Assembly (NCBI RefSeq): GCF_003473485.1
Contig: NC_053044.1
Coordinates: forward strand, 51,686,091-51,750,090
DNA: 64,000 nucleotides
Direction of reading: 5' to 3'
From: Medicago truncatula
Lineage: Eukaryota > Streptophyta > Magnoliopsida > Fabales > Fabaceae
The translations under genes and the position numbers were made by a program. How positions within the stretch are numbered: the first letter of the stretch is position 1; every line of letters begins with the position of its first letter. Of this stretch, positions 11,701-22,126 are shown one piece after another. Under the pieces are notes generated by a model that searched no databases, was not told where the DNA came from, and worked only from the letters and a program-made list of their open reading frames with translations.

Positions 11701-13210
11701 CTTGTCCCCACTCTGCAGCAGGATTGGTGGTTTAAACAACAATTAAATATCCATAGTAAATCCAGCAAAAAGAAATGGTGTATATTAACATTCTACGCTA
11801 AACATGTTTAATAAATATTACCTAATTTATTACTAGAGGAATGGCAAAACAGGTGTGGAAGCAATATTACGTTGCTTAAAAACACGCAATAATCACATCA
11901 CAATCTCATATATATTCATTCTTTCTTTTCCAGAGAAAACTATAATAGTGTTAGATGGATTGTACAATATTGGAATTTTCCAAAATAATCAGCATGAAAT
12001 GAAATTCTTAATCAACACACTTACTCGTCGTGGCTCCTTGTGAACAACCTTGATATCTTTATAGCCAATAAAGGGACGGAAAAGATCTATGGTGATAGGT
12101 CAAGGACTCATATATCAACAGAACATTGAAATACACTTAATGTTATTTAGACACCAAGTTCTTTCATTTCCATAAACTGTTAAAAAGCAAATTATCGTGA
12201 TACAGTTTTTGCTTAAGTTGAAATAAAAAACAGTCAGATAGGATTCATTCAGTAAAAACTAAAATTCCTACAAAATTTAAAATTTGAAAACAATTTTTCC
12301 CTATCCATTATTATCCACACTTGAGAATCAAAAATAGATATACCAAAGCGTACAAGCAGACATACAAGTGGCAAAGGATACGCCCTACTTCCCTTCTAGT
12401 GCAGTCTTTTGGAAGCCCACCCACAAACAAAATGTTTGATTCCGCAGCTGAAACTGGGAGGGCATCGTAATTGCTTTTAGAGATTGATCTTTCGTTATTT
12501 GCAATTGGATCAGGAACACCCGTACTAACGCCCAACAGAGCATCTCTTTTCGTACTTAAATCTACATCTTCAAGAGGATTATAACTTGTCGCGTTATGTT
12601 CGGAGTGAACTCTAGATCCCCTTGTATCATCAACACCATATGGTTCCATCCGAAACAAACTTACCTGCAGATAGTCCACATGAATAGCCAAAAAACTAAA
12701 AAATCTACAATTCCATTTAAAAACAATCAACAGTGATTAAAAGTTTACATCTTTATTAAGGTAATCTGATCCATAACCCGGAAAATCAGTGGATTTAGGA
12801 AGAGGAGAAGCCAATGACGGTGCCTCAGATGGAATGTAACCTGCATAACTACTTCTGGCAAAGCTTGCTGAAAGAAACAGTCCAAATATGAGTTTTGTGA
12901 TCATTTGTAAAGCAATAAACATAATGTTACTACTATCAGCTAATATAACTTCGAATAAAACATCAATTTAGTCCTTCAACTATCACTCTCTCATCAATTT
13001 GTAAGGCAATAAAATAAGTGGTATATAAAATTCATCAATTTAGTCTCTGTTATTAAGATATTAGGGACTATATTAACGAAATTTGGATGAGAGTGATTAA
13101 GATTAATAAGAATTAAGAAGGAATGAATATGATGGAGAGAAAAATAGAGACGAGGGAATACCTCCGTCAGAAGGTGCGGGAGTTGGGTATGGATAGTACG
13201 GATCCGTCAT
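8789..13210 (-). CDS. Single-RRM RNA-binding protein (MtRBP1 / NSR-like)
   Basis: Six exons (13210-13162, 12867-12749, 12664-12382, 12086-12025, 11712-11631, 8883-8789) total 690 nt, giving 229 residues. The first 128 residues are a low-complexity, Pro/Tyr/Ser-rich leader beginning MTDPYYPYPTPAPSDG. One RRM follows at about 131-215, split over four exons, with RNP2 ILFVGGL and an RNP1-like segment KAMIFCFVEF. Between them is the phrase HLFRPFIGYKDIKVV, typical of the plant nuclear-speckle RNA-binding proteins and of RBPMS-like proteins. The chain ends shortly after the RRM with LKIKFAHFPFRPP. Family members bind RNA, act in alternative splicing, and in Medicago relocate with the ENOD40 RNA; that role is inferred. 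The last intron is 2.7 kb and carries two insertions (about 8965-10033 and 10606-11411). Confidence 0.88.
8965..10033. mobile_element. Long inverted-repeat element in last intron of RRM gene
   Basis: The left arm (about 8965-9250) and right arm (about 9700-10033) are imperfect inverted copies. The phrase 'catcccttagtatatctt' at about 9030 reappears in reverse complement at about 9906-9923, and a second diverged copy follows at 9950-9970. A C-rich stretch at 9170-9250 faces a G-rich stretch at 9720-9775. This is the layout of a foldback or long-TIR Mutator-like non-autonomous element. No target duplication was found. The open frames 9045-9284 and 9104-9343 inside it are not credible genes. Confidence 0.45.
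10606..11411. mobile_element. Non-autonomous hAT-like element
   Basis: The ends are inverted copies of taggggtggaca (10606-10617 and the reverse complement at 11400-11411). The interior ends are unusually GC-rich for this window and full of 'ggtcggg' and 'aacccg' words, as in plant hAT elements whose ends begin TAGGGGTG. Flanks ttgcagta and tagcaatg agree at five of eight positions, so any 8-bp duplication has decayed. No transposase frame is present; the frames 11090-11437 and 11209-11427 are by-products. It sits in the last intron of the RRM gene. Confidence 0.6.
12950..13100. repeat. Possible small MITE in intron 1 of RRM gene
   Basis: The words tatcactctctcatcaattt (about 12980) and the reverse complement of aaatttggatgagagtgatt (about 13080) form an imperfect inverted pair, and 'catcaatttagtc' occurs twice. 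The unit could be a short MITE, but I could not fix ends or a target duplication. Confidence 0.25.
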
Positions 13211-13882
13211 CTACGGCCGTATTAGTCTCCCGCCGGTAACACTCAGAGAATCGCTAACTGCTCTGATTTGATTCAGGTTATCACCCCCCGTCTGGCGTAG
13301 TGCAATTAGGGTTTCTTTTCCTCTTTTGGTTTGATTAAAAGGACTAATACTATTGGGTATGAAAATAAGTTGCACGAAAAATAACCGTTTGCATTAGGTT
13401 CTGTTTTTCTTTTTTCCCCTTTTCTAGAAAGAGTGGATATAGGTGTATTGCAATCAATTGCCCTTTGTTTACACATTTGATAAGGCTGAGTCATACGAGT
13501 AAATGATATTTTTGCCCCCTCGGCAGTTAACTGCTGAAGTTTTAGAAATCCGGCTGCAGTTAACTGTCGAGGAAAACCTCGGTAGTTAACTGCCGAGGAA
13601 AACTGTTTATGCAGACAGTGTGTGTGCATAATTCTAAACATTTTCAAGCCATTTTTCCGGTCAGTTTTTACCTGTAATTAAACCAGAGCATTTTCAAAGG
13701 CAAAATAATTCATAAAACATTGAAACTCAGACATAAGCAATATAAATACAATATCTTTTACAATTGTCCATAATTAAATTAAACCGACATTTGGTTAAAA
13801 TTACACAAACTTTTGAAATTCATCAAAAAATTACAAAGTGTCCATAATTAAACAACTCATTACACATCATTAAATTAAATCC

Positions 13883-14227
13883 CTACTTACATTCAACGCA
13901 GTTGCATATGGAACAAACATACATATATAATATATTATCTTCCACCATATTCCGAAACATAAATCTGACGTCGCCGTCGTCGCGAATAAGCCAAAGCATA
14001 TAGCTTGTCGTTTTCCATGCGTATTCATCTCTATCTTCTCCTAGGTCTATGCATAGCATTTGACCAAACAAGTGACGTGTATATTGATTTTCACCAAGAT
14101 GCTCAAAATAAGTGTTAAGTTGTGCCTTCAAATCGTCAAGAGAGTCTGTCGGCGTTATCATAACCTTAACCGTCTTTTTAAACGCGGAGTATCTAACACA
14201 CCCTTCAATTTGTGCAACCTCAAACAT
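13883..14227 (-). CDS. Small second ORF of the Mutator-like element
   Basis: The frame codes for 114 residues from MFEVAQIEGCVRYSAF to NCVECK. It has balanced composition with alternating hydrophobic strands (KTVKVMITPTDSLDDLKAQL, YAWKTTSYMLWLIRDDGDVR) and no low complexity. It lies inside the transposon, on the same strand as the transposase and downstream of it, as mudrB follows mudrA in MuDR. It is uninterrupted although the transposase has collapsed. I do not recognise a domain; a beta-rich fold with a Cys-rich C-terminus is all that can be said. It may be a conserved accessory gene or a captured host exon. Its expression is unknown. Confidence 0.5.
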   Translation of the reverse strand: MFEVAQIEGCVRYSAFKKTVKVMITPTDSLDDLKAQLNTYFEHLGENQYTRHLFGQMLCIDLGEDRDEYAWKTTSYMLWLIRDDGDVRFMFRNMVEDNILYMYVCSICNCVECK

Positions 14228-14368
14228 GTCTCACTTGAAAAAAGCTTTAAGAAAACAATCATAGATTAGAACAAAATTAAATGGAATGTAATAACGAATA
14301 AATCAAATGCGTAAACATTAATAAGCTATAAATAAGTATTGCACTGACTTCACCACATAAAAGTCATT

Positions 14369-14371
<3 letters not shown>

Positions 14372-14411
<40 letters not shown>
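14372..14411. repeat. (AT)n microsatellite
   Basis: About 38 bp of uninterrupted AT dinucleotides inside the Mutator-like element, between the small ORF and the transposase 3' end. Confidence 0.9.
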
Positions 14412-14413
<2 letters not shown>

Positions 14414-14533
14414 CATAATGTTACTTATATATTGGCCACAAAAAATTGGCGTTACAATTTCGACCCCAAAATATACGTCGGTGTAATTTCTACAAAAAAA
14501 AAAGGACTATCACCGACAAAAAAAAATCACTCA

Positions 14534-17482
14534 TTAAAGACCAAGTGATTGGAGAAGATCAAGTGACATAGAATCTTCCTCATCTTCCGCAATAACTTCA
14601 AATTGTTGCTTTGGTTTTTCGGAAGTGTCCAACAAAATAGACGCCGCTTTGTTTGACTCCTTTTGTGGTTTGGACGGTTTGTTTCCACTTTCAATAGCCA
14701 TGAGCTTTCGGAACAACTCATGTTGATCCAAATACTCATCTTCCGAAGTCACTGCATCTTATTTCTTGTGATTGTGCCACTCCGTAGATGATGGAGGTAG
14801 TGGACAATCATTCTTCAAGGAAATAAGCACGAAATGATTCGGAATTGCCCCAAGGCACAAGATGGAAGTTTTTTTATTACCCGGCGGTGGTGGCCCTCTT
14901 AGTGGGAAAAAAGATTTCGAGTTTCCAACTTCAAGATTTGTCAAAACGACCATCTACATTTTGTAATAATTTGCAACAATGTGTCCCATGTCCGGAAAAG
15001 TCAACCACTTATCAACAAGATGTGCACAACTTTTTGTATTTGTGGGAGGATGTAAGCCGTTTAAAATGTAGTTATAACGATCCTTACCCGCAAATACTTC
15101 AACATAATCATCTCTATGATCTATCAACTCTTGAATAAGATGTGTATGGATCATGAGATGATTTTTTTTCGGTCAAGCCCATGAACTCGACTATAGCCCG
15201 GAATCCACAATGTCCATCGCCGATAACATCCACCACTTTTTCAATAAATGGAAGCATGAAGTGTGGCATATAATCAATAGGACTCATAACCGGGATAGCC
15301 TTAGGCTTTGGATACCGAGTAGGTGGTGGAAGTGGGGAAAGTGATGTTTTACCAAGACGAGCACCTTTTTTTCTTTTATATGATGATGTTGTTGGTGATG
15401 GTGACGGTTGGCTATCCGGATTTTGGTAATCAACAACCTCCCACGAAGAAGGGATCCGACTAGTCCATGTAATTTTTCCTTTAGATTTCGACTTTTTTCT
15501 TTGCTCCCTTGGCTGGTACTTTTCGTGGTGGTGGAGACATCTTGGTGGTTTCAGGAAATGCCAACTGCCGCAAACCCTCTTTGACCTCAAGCTTCATTTG
15601 GAAAGGGAGTTTCTTTAGACGTTCTACAATAGCCTTCAACTCAACCTCGACACAAAAAGCAACTTCGTTACTTTCTTCGCCCATACGTAACCTAAGTCAA
15701 TGGTGGTATATCTCATCCAATAAAATTGGCTTATGTTCAAGGAGCTTAGTAGCAATTTCGCATGCACATGGTAGCCCGTAAGATGTCCTTTGAACACAAC
15801 CACAAATGTCATTGTCTATGCACAATGTTTTCCTACAACGTGTCTCTTCCAAAGCAATGTTGTCCAAAGCATATCTAGACACATAACCACCTAACCCCGA
15901 GTACAAAATGACATCTTTGAATCTATGTTCCAACACGCTAACGTTATGACTAAAGGATGTTTGTATAGCAGTGAACTGAAGCAACAACATGTCATGTATT
16001 TTCTCCCAACAAGTATCCAAATCACCCACACTATTGTCCAAGTATTTCTTCAATAAAGCATGAGCCGATTCGACCTTGTTCGTGGTCCTGCAACCAAGAT
16101 GCAACACATGGTATGTCCATGCCCTCACAATTTTGTCCTTCACTTCATTCAAGGTGGTCATGGCATAATTTTTGAAAATTGGGAAATCACTACATGAATC
16201 TTGGAACTCCACTAATGCATTTGCATATAACTGTTGAGTGGGTGATTCAACCATAGCTTTCCATGCCCTCATTATCTTCTTGACAACATCGCGATTACTC
16301 ACCTCTTTCCCATCCTTTTTTCCCAAAGGATATTTACAATCTAAGACACACCTTTGTTTAACATTTGCTTGCACATGAAAGTAACAATTCATTGCATAAC
16401 TTTCGGGAAAAACATTTGCAACCGCTTTCATCAAAGACATATCCTTGTCGGTAACAATCACCTTAGGCATATTCATCTTTGATGAAAGAAGTTTACGCAA
16501 CATTTTTAAAACCCAAACAAAGTTTTCCTCTTTCTCATGTGTCATAAATCCAAACTCAACCGAATATGTCAAATTGGTCAAAGTGACCCCCAACTACCTC
16601 AAACATTGGCATCCTATACATGTTGGTTTTGTAGGTGGAGTCCATAACCAAAACCGTTGGAAAATTGTTAAACAACTTAACGGATGTTGGATGAGCCCAA
16701 AAGATATCTTCGATTGTAGTACTTTCACTTTGTGTTCTTGAGTGATAAGTATAGTTGTGCTCATCCAACATAGAGATTAGATATTGCAACGGCTTCTTGT
16801 CACCTCTATTTGCCTTCCATATTTGTTGACGTTCATTGTACACTTGCTTCACATTTGTCATGCAATGTGGTCTTTTGTTTTTCAAATGTATCAAAATATT
16901 TCTTGGAAGCATCTTGCTCTTGGTCAAGTCACGTACAGTCTTCTTGTCGTCCTCCTTTAATCTACCGGCAAGAATGTGTCCTTATAAAGCCGGCTCCATC
17001 GCATGGTTGTGAACTCCATTAAGAATGTTCAATCCCCATTCCTTTGTTTGCTTACTTTGATATCCACTAATCATGAACAAGCACCCACATTTTCTTGAGC
17101 CCGTTCTCGCATGCTTCGGTTTTTTTTTCGGCACTTTGTGAGCTCCACTCCTTTCACACACTAGCCGGAACATTGGATTGATCAAGCTTGATCTTTGTGT
17201 AACAATTGTAAATCCCGCCTTATTTGCTTGACGACGCACCCACTCAAGCAATTCATCTCTATCTTTCGACTTAACGTCGTCTGAAAAAAACCTAGCCGTG
17301 TCGACCTCGTGGGCTTGAAGTGGGAGGACACCAGAACCGTCAACATACATTGAAGCTTCAACATGGACGGAAGCTCCATCAATGTTTGGTTTCACTTCAA
17401 CCTTAGGCGGTTTGACATCTCCGGAAATTTCGACAAAATTTTGTTTTGTCTCTTCTGGAACATCTTCTGTGTTCTCTACCAT
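14534..17482 (-). pseudogene. Broken MULE transposase fused to OTU cysteine protease
   Basis: Starting MVENTED at 17482, the frame encodes a FAR1-type DNA-binding domain (RDELLEWVRRQANKAGF; paired Cys and HNH-like NGVHNHAM), then the MULE transposase core with its acidic residues (VMDSTYKTN, VTDKDMSLM, TTNKVESAHALL) and a SWIM-type zinc motif (CGCVQRTSYGLPCAC). A Ser/Lys-rich linker and an OTU domain follow, with catalytic Asp/Cys in IGDGHCGFRAI (about 15215) and the His in IPNHFVLIS (about 14835). The gene is dead: in-frame stops at 16982-16984, 15694-15696 (TGA where Trp is expected), 14954-14956 and 14759-14761, and frameshifts near 16585, 15500 and 15155 (a run of eight A). The OTU catalytic residues themselves are still intact. 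MULEs with protease domains (Ulp1, OTU) are known in plants; what the OTU domain does there is not established. Confidence 0.85.
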
Positions 17483-18252
17483 TACTATAATTATACAATA
17501 CATAAATATGAATTAACAACTAACTAATGCATAAACATCAATGCTATAATGAATTTTAAAAATAAAAAAAAAAGAATTTTTTTTTCTGAAAAAATGGCAG
17601 TAGCTGCCAATTTTCGTTGTGAAAATTTTTTCACAAGAGTTCCTCGGCACCTTACTACCGAGGTTTTCCTCGGCACCTAACTACCGAAGTTTGCCTCGAC
17701 AGTTAACTGTCGAGGATTCCCATGACAGGGTTCTACGTAACTGACGTAGAAACCCATAAAATACCCAAAAAATCAATCGAATAAAATGCCCAATACCTGT
17801 TTTTTTACGTCAAAAGTATGTTGATACCTCCTATGCTTGATGCTTGAATGATTTTTGATCAAGAATTGATAAAAAAAAATATTGGATTTTGGGATTGAAT
17901 GGAGGTGTAAATGAAGTTGATGAAGAAAATAGTGTGTAGGGGGAGCAGGTGGCTGTTTCATCTGATGAAACATTTTCTCGGCAGTTAACTCCCGAGGTTT
18001 TCCTCGGCAGTTAACTGCAGCCGGAATTCAAATTCCTCAGCAGTTAACTGCCGAGGGGGCAAAAACGTCATTTATTTATGTGGCACAACCTTATGTAATG
18101 TGGGAACAACAATTCTCATTAACCTTTGAGGTGTCCTGCTGCTATGGGTTGTGTTAGGTCTTGTTCTTGACAAGGAACATGAAACCTTGTTGAATGGGAA
18201 AATGTAAACTAGTGCCCCGTAACATAAATATTCGTTGTTGTATAGTTTGGGT

Positions 18253-19133
18253 TATGGATGGCAAAAAAATCCGCATATGTGCATATCCGCGGATAAAATC
18301 TGTCACGGATACGGAGCAGATACTTTAATGGATATCTATGGATAAAATAAATGGATATTTTAATTAACTGCTAATTAATGGATGCAGATACGGATTTAAT
18401 GGTATCCCTACCCGCGTATATCCATATCCGCTATTAAACCGAGTAAATTAGATAAATAACCTTAATACCATTAAACTTCCTAAGCAAAAAACTTCGATAA
18501 TGCGGGTGTTATTAGTTATTATACGACTGTTCAAATTTGTATCACGCTCCTCTAAAAGGGAGTGAAAGTGGTCGGGATTGTTGAAGCATGAAAAATTTGT
18601 TTTTGTTGAATATGATGAGCTTTATTTATGCTTTTGTTAACTTAAAGAACTTTATATTTATTAAATGTGAGGAACTTATCCCTGTGAGCTTAGCTCAGTT
18701 GATAGGGATATTGCATATTATATGCAGGAGCCGGGGTTAGAACCCTGGACACTCCACTTCTCCACAATTAAATTGTGTGAGCTCTAGCCACTAGGCTACT
18801 TGACCAAAAAAAAAATATGTGAGGAACTTTATTTATGTTTTTGTTGAATCAATGATCTTTGTTGTTATTGTAATGTATGGATATTATGTTTTGCTAAAAA
18901 GAAAAGAAAATGCATGTGATGAATTTAGTTTTTAATTTTCATATTTTTTATTTTTTTTTATAAATGTTATTCATGGATATATGTATAAACCAGTAGATAC
19001 CTCAAAATTCGTGGATTACCTGCTAAACGGATATCCACGTGGATATCGATAGGGTACGAATTTCATATTTATCCAACGGAACGGATATGGATATCACACT
19101 ATCCACATTCATGGATATCCATTTACATCCCTA
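18253..19133. mobile_element. Non-autonomous hAT-like element with 8-bp duplication
   Basis: The left end tatggatggcaaaaaaatcc and the right end ggatatccatttacatccct (reverse complement agggatgtaaatggatatcc) form the terminal inverted repeat. Subterminal regions are dense in 'ggatat', 'atccgc' and their complements, as is usual for hAT transposase-binding clusters. Flanks gtttgggt (18245-18252) and atttgggt (19134-19141) differ at one base and form the 8-bp target duplication. A SINE is nested inside at 18678-18816. No coding capacity. Confidence 0.8.
18678..18816 (+). mobile_element. tRNA-derived SINE, copy 4, nested in hAT element
   Basis: The most complete copy of the family: A-box gcttagctcagttgataggg, B-box-like ggttagaacc, a body ending gccactaggctacttgacc, and a ten-A tail. 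It is flanked by the exact 13-bp duplication atgtgaggaactt at 18665-18677 and 18817-18829. Because it interrupts the hAT element, it is the younger of the two. Confidence 0.9.
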
Positions 19134-19579
19134 ATTTGGGTGCATTGTCAAATGAGTATGTGTCACAACATCGCCGCTTAGATGCAGTGAAAAATAAGCA
19201 AAGGATCCTCACATATTTGAAAACGAGTGTGTGTAATGAGGTTAGTTCATCATGGTTGGATTTACATTAGAATATGGAATACATGCACTTTTACGGAAAA
19301 ATCTATGCAAATAATGGAAAACATGACTAGTGGGATGATTAATTTTAAGTTCTTGTTAACCAATGCGCTTAGGAAAATGGTTAAGGAATCTATAAATAAA
19401 AAATTTATCTTGAAAATATAAGTTTTGACTTTTGAGTAAATAATAATGACATCACTTTTTCTAAAAAGTTACGTGTTTTGATTACTTAATGAATGCCCCA
19501 GGGGCATTGTTTAACATTTTCCTTAATTTTATGTGCTTACAGCGAACTAAGTGGGTGGTTGAGAAGCATCATTGAGAAT

Positions 19580-19700
19580 TATGAGCAATGGCAAGGTGGT
19601 CAAGTTAGGCAACATACCTATTGAAGTGTGGAAAGGTCTTGGAGATAAAGGCATTGGATGACTCACCAAATTTTTAACGAAATTATGAGTATAAAACAAA
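19580..19700 (+). mobile_element. LINE (L1-like) reverse-transcriptase fragment
   Basis: The frame from 19580 reads MSNGKVVKLGNIPIEVWKGL, then GDKGIG, a stop, and LTKF. Plant L1 LINEs have MSNGKAVGPDEIPIEVWK... GDKGI.WLTKLFNEI at the start of the reverse transcriptase, so this is a short degenerate LINE piece. An in-frame TGA stands where Trp is expected and further stops follow. The surrounding 19140-20027 gives no other recognisable protein. Confidence 0.65.
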
Positions 19701-20036
19701 TGTTAGGACAAGTAGAAGGATTTTGGTTAATGAACTGAGAGAATATTTCATTTCTAAAGGTTCATCATTTGTTATATCCTAACATTCAATTTGACACATA
19801 GCCACAAATTTTATTATGGATTCCCCGCATTCACAAAAAGAACTCAAAAATTAAGAACTTTATATCCTCGAGGAAGTTTTGATTGTGAAATACCGGTAAG
19901 GAATGAAGACGCAATAAATATATATTTTTGTATTCCACATTAAGCCCATGTCTATTTAAAACTTTTTCGACTTGATGACCCCCAACATTTTGGTCGACAA
20001 CATTATTTTTATCTGATTTACAATGGATATATTTTA

Positions 20037-22117
20037 GGCTTAATGCATGCTTTGGTCCCTTAACTTATTCTTTGTTTTTATTTTGGTCCCCTAACTATAA
20101 AGTGTCTCAATTTGGTCCCATAAGTCTTCCTCCGTTTACTAATGTAGTCATCTCCGTTAGTTTTTTAATGTCTAAATTTTTTGATGTGATTTTAACCATT
20201 TGATTGCATGTCCATTGTATCTAATAGTGAACTGTCAACACCTAATTTTTTTCATTTTTCTTCATCTTCTCTCTTCTTCTTCCTCATGTCTTCATTAACT
20301 TTTTTCCTGATTTTTTTTCTTTCCAAAAACTTAAACCACAACATAGAAGAAAGAATAATTCATCCTAATCTTCTTAACCCCTTTAAATCCCCCATTTTCG
20401 GTTCTGAAACCCCTCAATCAACCACAACAGCCGTAAACTCAACCACCACTGTTGCGACAACAACAACAACAACCACCACCACCGTCGTTAATCCTCCAAC
20501 CAAACCACACCTCCACCTCCTGTGATAGTTATGGATTGAACGAATCGGAATCAATCAAGCAATAATCATTTATTCTTCTTCTAACAAATTGATTCAAAAC
20601 CCAGAAATTCAATGATCTAGAAGCTTAGATCTAGAATCCAGAAATTAAATAATTCAAAAGCAAGAATAAATTAAATGAATTCAAAACCCAGTAAAGGAAA
20701 GAAAAAGGGAAAGAAGAAGAAAAGAAAAGAAAAAGAAAGAAATGAAGAAAATTAAGGAAAAGGAAAGAAGAAGAAAAGGAAAGAAAGGAAAAGGAAAGAA
20801 GAAGAAAAAGGGGAAAGAACGAGAATGAGGGGAGGAGGAAAAAAAGAAAGAAAAAGAAGAAATGAGGAGAAAGAAGAAATTTTTTTGGGCTGGTATGAAA
20901 AATGGAGGAAAAATTATGTTGAAGGATGATTAAGAAGAGGATGAAGTGTGTGTTTGGTTCAGCTTTGGATAAAATTGATTCTAATAGAATTGATTTTGAT
21001 AGAATTGATTCTGACAGAATTGATTTTGAGAGAATTGATTTATGTTTAGATACAATAATGCAAAATTGATTAAACAAACTGAATGTTGTTTGGATAGTTT
21101 TTATCAAAATTGCTTTTGAATGTATAATTACTAAAATGGACATAGCTAAATTCAAGTAAATGTGCTTAGTCGAATGTATATGTAGATCAATATTAAATGT
21201 AGATATATTATTTAATTTAAATAAATAAATTTTCTATATATTAATTTAAAACATAATAAATACGATCACTGAACTAATCGTTTTTACAAAATATTTGTTC
21301 ATATATTTTATATTTTTTGATAAAATATATTTAAGTTAAATAATAGTAGAGTTAGTTGCCAAAAATGATAAAATATAGCGTAAATGAAACGTAAAAGAAA
21401 AAATACAGTAAATTTGAATGGGGACACCGTAAAGAAAAATTCAAAATTTGATAAGTCATGACCATAAACATTTTTCAAGGGCTAATTTAATTCCTTAAGT
21501 TTTCTAATTAAATTTGGTTCATCAAATTAAATTACAAAGCAAAAAGAAAGAGAATTGATAAAGGGCAATAAAGAAAAATAATAGGTTGTAATAATCAAAA
21601 TAGAAAATTTAATATAGAATTGATTCTAGAAAAGCTAGAAGCTAGGATTTGTAGCTTTAAGGATAATTGCTTTTGGAGGATATAATCAATTCTTAAAAGT
21701 CAAACCAAACACCATTAAAAGCTCAGTTTTTCACTTTTGAAGGTTGTAGAATCACTTATTGGTGTTGAAAAGTCAAACCAAACAGGCTCGAAGAATGGAG
21801 GAAAAATTAGTTAATAAATTGTACACTATAAAAAAATTAGTTAATAAATGGTACACTATAAGATAGAATAGGCATGCACAATCCGACGATCCTCTTTTTA
21901 ACTAAAATATCAAGTGGTTAAAATTAAAAAACTTAGTAAGGTTTATGGTGGACCACCTATAATGTTGGTCCACCTTAGACATTTAATGTTAAAATTAGAC
22001 GGAAAAAACTAAAATGGTAAACGGCAGAAGAGTTATGTGACCAAATGAGACACTTTATAGTCAAAGATCAAAATAAAAACAAAAAATAAGTTAAGGGATC
22101 AAATCATGTATTAAGCC
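20037..22117. mobile_element. Non-autonomous Mutator-like element with 9-bp duplication
   Basis: The left end ggcttaatgcatgctttggt and the reverse complement of the right end (ggcttaatacatgatttgat) begin an imperfect terminal inverted repeat of about 110 bp, including ataaagtgtctca in both arms. The exact 9-bp duplication tatatttta flanks it (20028-20036 and 22118-22126), the Mutator signature. The interior holds a purine-rich strand tract at about 20690-20890 and a nested AT-rich insert. The open frames at 20208-20525 and 20631-21155 are low-complexity (Thr/Pro and Phe/Leu/Ser runs) and are not supported as genes. Confidence 0.8.
20946..21788. repeat. Probable MITE nested in the MULE-like element
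   Basis: The left edge tgtttggttcagctttgga and the reverse complement of the right edge (cctgtttggtttgactttt) are similar, giving an inverted 'TGTTTGGTT' end. Next to the left edge, 'agaattgattytga' is repeated four to five times in tandem (20965-21045). The word aatggaggaaaaatta occurs on both sides (about 20900 and 21795). Ends are approximate. Confidence 0.4.
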
Positions 22118-22126
22118 TATATTTTA

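Larger units (their letters stand above)
13447..18125 (-). mobile_element. Mutator-like transposon with OTU-fused transposase
   Basis: Terminal inverted repeats are strong over about 95 bp: the left block from 13500 (aaatgatatttttgcccc) matches the reverse complement of the right block ending near 18074, and weaker matching continues outward to about 13447 and 18125. At those outer limits tataggtgt (13438-13446) and ttgaggtgt (18126-18134) agree at seven of nine positions, a plausible decayed Mutator-type target duplication. Inside, on the minus strand, are a broken FAR1/MULE transposase fused to an OTU domain (14534-17482) and a small intact ORF (13883-14227). Both ends carry clusters of a GTTAAC-centred palindrome. 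The element lies about 240 bp upstream of the RRM gene start. Confidence 0.85.

Noticed and set aside
18678-18816. Possible tRNA gene (A-box and B-box present)
   Set aside because: The boxes belong to a SINE: no cloverleaf, an A-tail, and flanking target duplications.
20208-20525. 105-residue open frame with poly-Thr tail
   Set aside because: Low-complexity frame inside the MULE-like element; the Thr/Pro run comes from ACC/ACA repeats.
20631-21155. 174-residue open frame on the minus strand
   Set aside because: Almost entirely Phe/Leu/Ser from the purine/pyrimidine tract of a non-coding transposon; no domain and no conserved texture.
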